From: an uncultured Clostridia bacterium
GTDB lineage: Bacteria > Bacillota > Clostridia > Oscillospirales > Acutalibacteraceae
Reading direction: 5' to 3'
NCBI GenBank assembly: GCA_947625785.1
Contig: CANQPS010000001.1
Span: 124,001-188,000 of the forward strand
DNA length: 64,000 bases
The number at the start of each line of letters is the position of its first letter. Within the stretch, counting starts at the first letter, position 1. The notes beneath the pieces are model-generated. The model was not told where the DNA came from. It ran no database searches and saw only the letters and a list, made by a program, of their open reading frames with translations. The position numbers were made by a program, and so were the translations under genes. Of this stretch, positions 17,432 to 25,589 are shown in pieces.

Positions 17432-18877
17432 ATGCATAAATTTAAGGTAATATTGGCAGCACTTTTAAGTGCATTAACAATTTCAGCTATGACAACCGTT
17501 GCTGTTGCTGCTGTTTCGGACGATGAGTATGTTTATGGTACGATGAACATTCCGTATAGTGAGTTCTATAAGAACGAAGGTATCGGATATGAAGTTGATG
17601 CAGTTGCCTCTGCTACATCAAGCAAGTGGAAAAACGAAAATCTTGTCGCAGGCACATATCATCAAGAAAACGAGGACGGAACAGGTGTAATTCTTGGCGT
17701 TACATATAATGTTGCCGTTAAGAAATCAGATTTAGCAAATATTAGTGGAAAATATAATTTTGTAGAATCAGATACAATGCCAAATGCCTATAAAATCGTA
17801 AGTGTCAATGGTGAAAATTTAGAATTTTCAGCGGTAGTTGGAAATACAACGGAACTCTCGGGCGAGGCGGCTATTTCAACTTCAAAACCTTGGGGTGATT
17901 ATCTTGTAGATGTAACAGGTGCAGAAGTAGAGGGCACAATTTATGGAGTAATATTTACAACAACAACCGGTGATAATTTTGCTATGCGTCATTTAGAAAA
18001 TATATGGCGTGGAGAATTTGCTTGGTCAGCAGGTTTTACAACAAAAGAACCTCACGGAAATACATTAAATTATGAAGATTTCCAAGCATTGTCAGGTCAA
18101 ACCGTTGATAAGATTACATATATAACAGAAAATGGTTATTATGTAGTTGATGTGAATATTTATGTTCCGATAAAATTTGAGTACAATTTGTCAGTAGAGA
18201 ATACTACAATAGATAACGGCACAACCTCGTTGTTATTAGAAGGTCTGCCAAGTGATTATAATGCCGTATATAGCATTGATAGTTTAGATGCTGTTATAAA
18301 AAATAACTCAATAACTTATTCAAATGCAAAGCCCGGTCAATATACACTTAATATAACAGATGCCAATGGTAAGTATGCAGATATTTCAACAACATTTATT
18401 ATATCAACAGACAATATTCCTGTTAAATATGAAAGCGGTAAAATTATTGCTTCTGACGGTATAAGTAAAGAAGAGTTTACAAACTATATTAATAATATAA
18501 GCAAAGTGACAGTTAATGATAAATCATATAATGCAACCGGAAAAGGCTCTGTAAAAATTATATTAGATGATGGCACAATCGACACAACTGCTAATTCAAG
18601 GGGCGAGTTAATATTTGAAGAGGGCAATATATATAAAATTACAGTATCTGCGAATGGTTATAGTAATGATATTACATTTGAGTTTTCTACAATGTTTGAA
18701 GATGAAAAGGGAAATTCGGTAGAACCTCCAAAAGATGATAAAACCCCAGACAATAATACAACAAGTGATACAGTGCCAACAGGTGATACATCTAATAATT
18801 TATTACCAATATCAATGTTAGCAACAGTTACATTGTGTACGGCAGGTATTGCTATTAAGAAAAAGAAATCAAATTAA
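17432..18877 (+). CDS. Sortase-anchored Tp47-like surface protein
   Basis: A 481-residue secreted protein: signal peptide (1-27), a domain resembling the Treponema Tp47 lipoprotein (YGTMNIPYSEFYKNEG, then VDAVASATSSK, AGTYHQEN, ILGVTYNVAV), a segment VVDVNIYVPIKFEY like the Tp47 inter-domain repeats, Ig-like repeats, and a C-terminal cell-wall sorting signal VPTGD (448-452) with hydrophobic stretch and KKKK tail. Residues 56-64 (DAVASATSS) look like the ApbE flavinylation motif D-x-x-(S/T)-G-A-T-x-(S/T), with Thr62 as the possible acceptor. It is the first gene of the redox operon. Function is unknown; flavin or metal binding is a hypothesis. Confidence 0.75.
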   Translation: MHKFKVILAALLSALTISAMTTVAVAAVSDDEYVYGTMNIPYSEFYKNEGIGYEVDAVASATSSKWKNENLVAGTYHQENEDGTGVILGVTYNVAVKKSDLANISGKYNFVESDTMPNAYKIVSVNGENLEFSAVVGNTTELSGEAAISTSKPWGDYLVDVTGAEVEGTIYGVIFTTTTGDNFAMRHLENIWRGEFAWSAGFTTKEPHGNTLNYEDFQALSGQTVDKITYITENGYYVVDVNIYVPIKFEYNLSVENTTIDNGTTSLLLEGLPSDYNAVYSIDSLDAVIKNNSITYSNAKPGQYTLNITDANGKYADISTTFIISTDNIPVKYESGKIIASDGISKEEFTNYINNISKVTVNDKSYNATGKGSVKIILDDGTIDTTANSRGELIFEEGNIYKITVSANGYSNDITFEFSTMFEDEKGNSVEPPKDDKTPDNNTTSDTVPTGDTSNNLLPISMLATVTLCTAGIAIKKKKSN

Positions 18878-19000
18878 TTTTTAATTGAAAATCAAATATT
18901 CAGATACTTCTCACAAAAATACATTGAACTTTTCGGAAATTCTTATATTTCCGAAAAGTCTTTGTGATTAATGGAAATAGAATATCGAAAGGAAGATATT

Positions 19001-20476
19001 ATGCTTTTTATAATTGCCTTAGTAATAGCAATTTTATTTTCGTTTTTATGTGGTAAAGCACTCAAAAAGCACCCATATATATTTTACATTTTAGCTTTGG
19101 CGATATCAGTTGTGACAGTACTCATAAGTACAAATACAATTGACACTCGAACATTGCCGATATTTGTGAATACATATATAATAAGTTTATTTACAAAGGG
19201 GGCATTGGCAACAGCTTTGTGGGCGGTTGTAATGTGGACAGGGGCATTGCCAAATGGTTCTTTTGGAATTAAAAAATTAATGCCAATAAGAGGTGAATTA
19301 TCGATATTTACGGCAATATTAACACTTGCTCATAATATAGGTTATGGTAAAACATATTTTGTAAGATTTTTTACTGATTTAGGAAGATTACAAACAAATT
19401 ATATTATAGCTTGTATTTTAACCTTTATATTGCTTTTAATTATGATACCGTTGACGGTTATCTCATTTCCGCAAATTCGCAAAAAAATGAGTGCAAAAAT
19501 TTGGAAAAAAATCCAGCGTTTTGCATACATTTTTTACGCACTGATATATGTTCATATAATGTTTCTATATATACCTTTTGCGAGGACAGGCAGAAGTGGC
19601 TGCTTGTTAAGTGTTATAGCTTATAGTGTAGTATTTATAGGATATGCAGTATTTAGAATAAGAAAGTTTTATATAGTTAAATGTAAAAAAATAAAAAAAG
19701 AATATAAGTTGTTAAGACTTAATACAATATCGGCACTTATATTCATAATACCATTATCATTAATGATATTTGTATCATATTCAAAGCAAAATATACTTGC
19801 GGTTAGTGCAGGTGATACTAATACAACTAATACAAATATTAATGCCCATACCAATTCTAATGCGATGGCAGAAAATACCTTTTCTGAAAATTCTAATGAT
19901 ATTATCAGTAATGACTTGACAAGCGTTAATAATTTTGATAATAATACAATTGATAGTTCAACTGTCAGTGATATTTATAGCGATAATAGTAGTTATATTA
20001 GCAGTGATGTCAGTAAAGTTGATACAACAACATCATTTATTGATGATATAAACTCAACAGTAGACAGTCACATTTATGATGTCAATATGTCAAATAATGA
20101 GTCTTTATTACAAAGCAGTATAGTATCACAAAATAATATAGTTTCAGAAGGTGTTGTAAGTTCAAAACCGGAAGAAACATCAAGTAATATTTCGGAGATT
20201 ATTTATGTATATAAAAATGGCACATATACAGCATCTGCTTTTGGATATGACGGAGATGTAGAAGTGAGTGTTACAATAAAAGATGATAAGATAGTATCTA
20301 TTACAGGTATTTCGTATGAAAGTGATACTTGGTATTTTGAACAGGCACAAAGCGGTGTTATTCCTCAGATTATAAACAGTCAAAATTGTAATGTTGATGC
20401 TGTTTCAGGTGCAACATATAGTTCAAATGCTATAATATCCGCTGTTCAGCAAGCACTTAATTCAGCCAAAAATTAA
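19001..20476 (+). CDS. Ferric-reductase-like membrane protein fused to an FMN-binding domain
   Basis: 491 residues from the ATG at 19001, chosen for the AAAGGAAG site upstream. The first 265 residues have about eight membrane segments and a ferric-reductase-like core: RGELSIFTAILTLAHNIG and ALIYVHIMFLYIP carry His residues suited to heme b. A long Asn/Ser/Thr/Asp-rich linker (about 270-400) leads to a C-terminal FMN_bind domain (about 402-491) with DAVSGATYSS, where Thr472 is the predicted site of covalent FMN. The protein could pass electrons from the membrane through heme to external FMN. ApbE is encoded next, as expected. The natural electron donor and acceptor are unknown. Confidence 0.85.
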   Translation: MLFIIALVIAILFSFLCGKALKKHPYIFYILALAISVVTVLISTNTIDTRTLPIFVNTYIISLFTKGALATALWAVVMWTGALPNGSFGIKKLMPIRGELSIFTAILTLAHNIGYGKTYFVRFFTDLGRLQTNYIIACILTFILLLIMIPLTVISFPQIRKKMSAKIWKKIQRFAYIFYALIYVHIMFLYIPFARTGRSGCLLSVIAYSVVFIGYAVFRIRKFYIVKCKKIKKEYKLLRLNTISALIFIIPLSLMIFVSYSKQNILAVSAGDTNTTNTNINAHTNSNAMAENTFSENSNDIISNDLTSVNNFDNNTIDSSTVSDIYSDNSSYISSDVSKVDTTTSFIDDINSTVDSHIYDVNMSNNESLLQSSIVSQNNIVSEGVVSSKPEETSSNISEIIYVYKNGTYTASAFGYDGDVEVSVTIKDDKIVSITGISYESDTWYFEQAQSGVIPQIINSQNCNVDAVSGATYSSNAIISAVQQALNSAKN

Positions 20477-20496
20477 ATTAATGGGAATGTGGTAGT

Positions 20497-21522
20497 ATGA
20501 AACAAATAAAATTTTTTTTATTGTGTATATTATGTTTATTTATATTATGTTCTTGTGAAGATGACAATAATACGATTTTCTCCACAGAGAATAGTATTGA
20601 TTTATTTGCTATGGATACATATATGCGAATAAAAGTTTACGGTGAGGATACAGACAATGTTCTTAATAGTGTTAAATCTGAAATTATAACTTTGGATAAC
20701 CTATTTAATGTAAATAATGCTGAAAGCGATATATATAATATAAATAGTCATTGCGGTGATAAAATAAAAGTTAATGTTGATACTATCAACCTTATTAATA
20801 AGTCAATTGAAATATCAAAAGAAACAAATGGTGCATTAGATATAAGTATTTATCCTATTGTAAAAGAATGGGGATTTACAACAGGAGAATATAAAATTCC
20901 AGATGATAATACTATCAATCAGCTATTGCAGTATGTGGATTTTAATAAAATAAAAGTTGAAGGTGATAGAGTGTGTATTCCTAAAAATTCTGCGATTGAT
21001 TTGGGTTCAGTCGCAAAGGGATATACGGGGGATAAAATCAGCAGTATCTTAAAGGAAAATGGTATTAAATCTGCATTAATTGATTTAGGTGGAAATATTC
21101 AAACGATTGGTGTAAAGCCAAACGGAGATTTGTGGAGTGTGGCTGTAAAAAATCCCACTGATACCGAAAATTATATATGTATATTGAAAGTATCCGATAA
21201 AGCTGTTATAACATCAGGAAATTATGAAAGATATTTTACAGATGAAAACGGCAAAAGATATTGTCATATAATGGATACAAGTACGGGCAGACCGGCAGAA
21301 AATGGTCTTATATCAGTTACTGTAATAGGTGATAGTGGGGTTGAATGTGATGCACTCTCGACATCTTTATATGTTATGGGGACAGAAAAGGCAGTTGAAT
21401 ATTGCAATGCTCATAAAGATATTGATGCTATATTTGTAACGGAAGATATGAAAATTATGATTACAGAAAATATTAAAAATAGCATACAAATGTTAAACGG
21501 CTATATATACGAAGTAATATAA
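20497..21522 (+). CDS. apbE: FAD:protein FMN transferase (ApbE), lipoprotein
   Basis: Transfers FMN from FAD to a Thr in FMN_bind domains outside the cytoplasm. Seen: lipoprotein signal with lipobox LCSC (Cys20), FAMDTYMRIKVYG opening, IDLGSVAKGYTGDK (FAD-binding Ala/Lys/Gly motif), ALIDLGGNIQ, and HIMDTSTGRPAENG followed by VIGDSGVECDALSTSLYVMG, which carries metal ligands. The 341-residue length is normal. It follows the FMN_bind membrane protein by 20 bases, so enzyme and substrate are co-encoded. Confidence 0.95.
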   Translation: MKQIKFFLLCILCLFILCSCEDDNNTIFSTENSIDLFAMDTYMRIKVYGEDTDNVLNSVKSEIITLDNLFNVNNAESDIYNINSHCGDKIKVNVDTINLINKSIEISKETNGALDISIYPIVKEWGFTTGEYKIPDDNTINQLLQYVDFNKIKVEGDRVCIPKNSAIDLGSVAKGYTGDKISSILKENGIKSALIDLGGNIQTIGVKPNGDLWSVAVKNPTDTENYICILKVSDKAVITSGNYERYFTDENGKRYCHIMDTSTGRPAENGLISVTVIGDSGVECDALSTSLYVMGTEKAVEYCNAHKDIDAIFVTEDMKIMITENIKNSIQMLNGYIYEVI

Positions 21523-21548
21523 CAATTATGGGAGAGATTTAAACATTT

Positions 21549-21932
21549 ATGAAAAAGAATAAGAAAAAATATATTTTTTATATTTGTTTGATAGCTGTTA
21601 TAATAGTTTGTGTGATATGTATTATAATTCAATCTATAAGTGGTCAAGTCGGCAAACAAGCCGTCGTTAAGGTAGACGGAGAAACAGTTTGTATAATAGA
21701 TTTAAATAAAAATCAAACCGTTTATATAAATGGCAGTAATAATATAAAACTTGAAATTATATGTGAAAATAACAGTATATATGTAAATCATTCAGATTGT
21801 CCCGACAAGATTTGTGAACAAAAAGGTAAAATATCAAGTACAAATCAGAATATTATATGTTTACCGGCAAAAACTGTGATTGAAATTATAGGTAATGAAA
21901 GCAGCAGGGGAGATATTGATGCAGCAGCATAA
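21549..21932 (+). CDS. NusG domain II-containing membrane-anchored protein (EetA-like)
   Basis: A 127-residue protein with an N-terminal membrane anchor (residues 8-30) and an extracytoplasmic NusG domain II. The signature is SDCPDKICEQKGKIS followed by NIICLPAKTVIEI. Such proteins commonly accompany Gx-type membrane proteins, ApbE and FMN-binding proteins in Gram-positive redox loci, and one is termed EetA in extracellular electron transfer clusters. Its biochemical role is unsettled. The last 14 bases overlap the next gene, which suggests translational coupling. Despite the name it is not a transcription factor. Confidence 0.85.
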   Translation: MKKNKKKYIFYICLIAVIIVCVICIIIQSISGQVGKQAVVKVDGETVCIIDLNKNQTVYINGSNNIKLEIICENNSIYVNHSDCPDKICEQKGKISSTNQNIICLPAKTVIEIIGNESSRGDIDAAA

Positions 21933-22455
21933 ACAACAAAATAAAAAGCTATCAACAAAAAAATTAACTATGTTAGCTTTATTACTTGCGATAGCATTTA
22001 TATTAAGCTGGATAGAATATATAATATCTTTGCCGGTTATAATACCGGGCATAAAGATAGGTCTTGCAAATTTAGCCATATTATTTACATTATATATATT
22101 CAGTGTAAAAGAAACTTTTCTTGTTTTAATAGGAAGATTAATATTAAACGCATTGTTATTTGGAAATGCCCTGTCATTAATATACAGTTTTGCAGGTGGA
22201 ATATTAAGTTTTATTGTAATGGCAATATTTGTAAGATATTTTAAGGCACATACTATTGCGACAAGTATATGTGGCGGTATATTTCATAATATAGGACAAA
22301 TCATAGCAGCATTTTTTGTTATTAAGACATCATTGGTTTGGACATACCTGCCTTATCTTATTATTGGCGGGATAGCAGCGGGAGCATTTAACGGTATTAT
22401 AGTAAATAAAATACTTAAATATGATGATATAGTTTCAAAAATAAAATGTCTGTAA
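21919..22455 (+). CDS. Gx-type membrane protein (EetB/HepT component I-like)
   Basis: A 178-residue polytopic membrane protein of the Gx transporter family, often annotated as heptaprenyl diphosphate synthase component I. Seen: LTMLALLLAIAFILSWIEYI, then PVIIPGIKIGLANLAILFTLYIF, the family signature, and three to four more membrane segments. The start at 21919 is chosen for AGGGGAG (21906-21912); it overlaps the end of the NusG_II gene by 14 bases. In flavin-based electron transfer loci this pair is called EetA/EetB and is thought to move electrons to flavinylated proteins. It closes the operon, followed by a terminator. Confidence 0.82.
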   Translation: MQQHKQQNKKLSTKKLTMLALLLAIAFILSWIEYIISLPVIIPGIKIGLANLAILFTLYIFSVKETFLVLIGRLILNALLFGNALSLIYSFAGGILSFIVMAIFVRYFKAHTIATSICGGIFHNIGQIIAAFFVIKTSLVWTYLPYLIIGGIAAGAFNGIIVNKILKYDDIVSKIKCL

Positions 22456-22475
22456 ATTAATACAGACATTTATTT
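22444..22475. terminator. Terminator between the redox operon and a convergent lipoprotein gene
   Basis: Perfect 11-bp arms (22444-22454 and 22461-22471) with a T-rich plus-strand tail. It overlaps the end of the Gx gene and can serve both strands. Confidence 0.75.
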
Positions 22476-22478
22476 TTG

Positions 22479-23768
22479 TTATTTCATACTTTTTATAATA
22501 GAATCGATTGCCTCACGAAGAAGAATAGTTTCTCGATATTTTGAGAAATCCTCTATTGATGTAAAACTATGATTGTAAACAAATTCTGAGCCATTTGTTA
22601 TCCAACCGATATACTTATTAGTTTTAAATATATACATAATGGCATAATAATCATAATCAGTATCATCAAATGTATAACTAAGTTTCATAATATATTCTTG
22701 TACTTCAATGCTGCCGACATTTTCGTTTGTAATAAAATATGATTGGTTGATTGGAGTAATAGATGATATTTTTCTATCCGGATATAAATCGAATATTACA
22801 GAACTTATATCTGTTTTAAATATATTTAAAATATCGTTAATACTTTTATCGTAGTCGCTATTTTTGGAATAATCATAAGCATAACAATCAAAATTAGTCA
22901 TAGGAACAGTTATATTGTTGCTCTTATTTGAGTTATATTGACCTGATAAGTATTGTGTAGGATAAGCATTTTTATCGTATAAATCTATGTATATTTTGCT
23001 TGAATACTCATTGTTATTTGGAAAATACTGCGGGGTATTCATAGCTATGGATTTTGAACTATATTCGCTTAAGGTGCTTAAAACAAATTCATCAATATCT
23101 AAAATTTCATTTTTATCTGTAAAAATAAATGCTAAATAATTATTTTGAATTGTAGTTAAATATATAGTGGCAGTGAAACTGTTTTCCTCGTAGCCTTTAT
23201 TTTTATACTCAAATGACTGAATAATTTTCTTATAAGTTTTGCTGTTATATGTTACAGTGCCCTCAGAAATCAAGTTAGTTTCGACAGGGTCTTTTTTATT
23301 TTTATATCTGTTTACGCAAATGTTGTCATCAACTAATATACCATTTATAATAATATCTATTGCTTCATTTTCTGTATATTCATTAGCATTTAAGATATAG
23401 TTAAAGAAATCTAAATCTATTCTTTGCAAGGCAAATTTAACGCTGTTGATATTTGGTATAGTATAATTTATCATTTCTGTTGTATCGTTTTCGGCTGGCA
23501 GCACAATAGGTATATCAAAGCCATAATGAAATTCATTATTAACATAAGTTCTGAAATCGGCAGATTTATTAACAGTGTATTGTGCGATATTATCTTTTAT
23601 TTTTAAGCGTAAAGATTCTAAGGGGTTTTGAGTTTCTGATACATTTGAATTTGTGTCATTAATTTTGTTGTTAATGTCATCAATAATATTGCACCCTATC
23701 GAAAATGCTAATATAAATAACAAAATTAATAAAATACAGATTAACTTTATTATTAAAATCTTTTTCAA
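22479..23768 (-). CDS. Lipoprotein of unknown function
   Basis: A 429-residue predicted lipoprotein I do not recognise. Seen: a hydrophobic signal (residues 3-23) with lipobox FSIGC and an Asn/Asp-rich spacer, then a soluble domain that seems to contain two similar halves with alternating Tyr/Asp-rich strands (SFTATIYLTTIQNNYLAFIF and TDYDYYAIMYIFKTNKYIG). The repeated form resembles the PsbP/DUF1795-type beta domains used by secreted proteins, but this is only a resemblance. The TTG start follows AAAGGGGTGA. It is convergent with the redox operon and may be unrelated. Confidence 0.75.
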   Translation of the reverse strand: MKKILIIKLICILLILLFILAFSIGCNIIDDINNKINDTNSNVSETQNPLESLRLKIKDNIAQYTVNKSADFRTYVNNEFHYGFDIPIVLPAENDTTEMINYTIPNINSVKFALQRIDLDFFNYILNANEYTENEAIDIIINGILVDDNICVNRYKNKKDPVETNLISEGTVTYNSKTYKKIIQSFEYKNKGYEENSFTATIYLTTIQNNYLAFIFTDKNEILDIDEFVLSTLSEYSSKSIAMNTPQYFPNNNEYSSKIYIDLYDKNAYPTQYLSGQYNSNKSNNITVPMTNFDCYAYDYSKNSDYDKSINDILNIFKTDISSVIFDLYPDRKISSITPINQSYFITNENVGSIEVQEYIMKLSYTFDDTDYDYYAIMYIFKTNKYIGWITNGSEFVYNHSFTSIEDFSKYRETILLREAIDSIIKSMK

Positions 23769-23939
23769 AACAAATCACCCCTTTATAAAATAATTTACAA
23801 ATTTATTATATTATAACTTAAAAAGATGTAATATCTAAAATAGAATTATAAAAACTATTCTTGTATAAATTTGTTTTTTGTAGAGGGAGTATATTATGTT
23901 AGTAAGTAATGTGAAATTGTATAAATTTTAAGGAGTTTA

Positions 23940-24008
23940 TTGAAAAAATCACATTTATTTGGTATAATTTGGATAAATATTTATGCAAAAAGTGGTGTTA
24001 TACATTGA
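23940..24008 (+). CDS. Possible 22-residue leader peptide coupled to ppx
   Basis: A TTG start 4-5 bases after a strong AAGGAG site (23931-23936 region) opens a 23-codon frame whose TGA stop overlaps a TTG in TTGA at 24005, the best start of the Ppx gene. The peptide is KKSHLFGIIWINIYAKSGVIH after the start. It could be a coupling or regulatory peptide. It is too short for composition to help. Confidence 0.35.
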   Translation: MKKSHLFGIIWINIYAKSGVIH

Positions 24009-25564
24009 ACAGAAAGAAAATTTTAAATAACGGAGCTGTTATTGATATAGGTTCAAATAATGTAAAATTAACTATATCACAATGCAGAAATGATAATATA
24101 GAAGAAATAGAAAAATCTGTGTATCCAATAGATTTGGGACACGAAGCATTTAATTACGGAAAAATCAGTGTTGAAAAAATAAAGGAACTTACAAAAGCGT
24201 TAAAAGGTTTCTCAAACATTTTAAATGAGTATCAGATTTCACAAACTAAAATAATAGCTACTTCTGTTTTCAGAGAAGCTGAAAATGCTGCATATGTTGC
24301 CGACCAACTAAAAATTCAAAATGATATGACTGTTGAAGTTTTGGAAGATGATGAAGAAAAAAGTCTTATATATTTTGATATTCTAAGAAGGCTCAAAACT
24401 CAAAAATCAAATTTGGGTACAATACTTTTTTCGTATATTGGAACCGGTACAATAGGTATTGCGATATATAAAGATGACAGATTTTTATTTTCCAGGAATT
24501 TTCCTTTTGGTTCTTTGAAATTAAAGGAAATTCTTACGGATAATAACGAGTTGTCTGACAGTATTTTTGTAGCTATGAATGAATATCTTAATACATTAGT
24601 TGACAGATTAATAATACCTGTTGAGAATAAAAATATTGATAATATAATAGTTGTGGGAAGCAGAGTAAATTATATTTCTAAATTTACCGGCAGTAAAACC
24701 GCTGATGATAATATAGTTAAGATTTCGAGAGATAATTTCAACAATTTATATAACGATTTGCAAAATTTATCTGTTGATGCCATATGCCGTAAATATATTA
24801 TGGATAAAACAAATGCAGAGATGTTTTGTACAACAGTAGTAATATGTTCGCATATATTGAATTTAACTAAATGCAGAAATATATTGGCTCCGGAATATTC
24901 AATATCAAATGCATTAATCAGACAGATGATCTTTACTAAGGAAAAATCAGATTATGATAAACATATATATGACAGTGCAGTATCTTGTGCAAAGGTTCTT
25001 GCAAAACAGTATGGTTGTAATGTCAAGCATTTTGAATGTGTCAGCAGATATGCAACAGAAATATTTGATAAATTAAAGAAAATTCACGGTATGGGTACTA
25101 AAAAGCGACTCGCATTAGAGATAGCTTGTATAATGGGAGATTGTGGTATATTTTTAAATACTAACAATACACTTTTAAGTACATTTAATATAATTAAAGA
25201 TTCGGATATTTATGGATTATCGGAGGAAGATGTATTTTTCATAGCGAATACAGCCCGATATGACGAAGCCTATACTCCAAGTATAAATGATAGCTTATTT
25301 AGTAATCTTAGTGCTAAAAACAGACTTGCAGTATGTAAACTTGTAGCTATAAGTTCACTTGCAAAAGCTCTTGATAAAGCTCAATTACAAAAATTTAGTT
25401 CATTTTCAGTTAAATTACAAGAAGATGTTCTGATAATAACGGTTTCATCAATCGAAAATGTTTATCTTGAAAAAATATCTTTCAACAGATGTAAAAATTT
25501 TTTTAAAGAGGTTTTTGGTATAACTCCGAAACTAATAGTCAAAAGTTTCGATATTAATTCATAA
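24005..25564 (+). CDS. ppx: Ppx/GppA-family phosphatase
   Basis: Exopolyphosphatase or pppGpp phosphatase of the ASKHA fold, with a C-terminal HD-like region. Seen: NNGAVIDIGSNNVKLTI (phosphate-1 loop), ATSVFREAENA, FSYIGTGTIGIAIYK (phosphate-2), and FPFGSLKLKE. From about residue 320 a helical HD-type domain follows with a partly degraded motif (FECVSRYATEIFDK, IACIMGDCGIF), so metal binding there is uncertain. The start is ambiguous: TTG at 24005, overlapped by the stop of a mini-ORF, or in-frame TTG at 23969. It precedes ppk1 by 25 bases, a typical polyphosphate pair. Confidence 0.85.
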   Translation: MNRKKILNNGAVIDIGSNNVKLTISQCRNDNIEEIEKSVYPIDLGHEAFNYGKISVEKIKELTKALKGFSNILNEYQISQTKIIATSVFREAENAAYVADQLKIQNDMTVEVLEDDEEKSLIYFDILRRLKTQKSNLGTILFSYIGTGTIGIAIYKDDRFLFSRNFPFGSLKLKEILTDNNELSDSIFVAMNEYLNTLVDRLIIPVENKNIDNIIVVGSRVNYISKFTGSKTADDNIVKISRDNFNNLYNDLQNLSVDAICRKYIMDKTNAEMFCTTVVICSHILNLTKCRNILAPEYSISNALIRQMIFTKEKSDYDKHIYDSAVSCAKVLAKQYGCNVKHFECVSRYATEIFDKLKKIHGMGTKKRLALEIACIMGDCGIFLNTNNTLLSTFNIIKDSDIYGLSEEDVFFIANTARYDEAYTPSINDSLFSNLSAKNRLAVCKLVAISSLAKALDKAQLQKFSSFSVKLQEDVLIITVSSIENVYLEKISFNRCKNFFKEVFGITPKLIVKSFDINS

Positions 25565-25589
25565 ATAAGCAATTAAGGAGATTTTTAGT

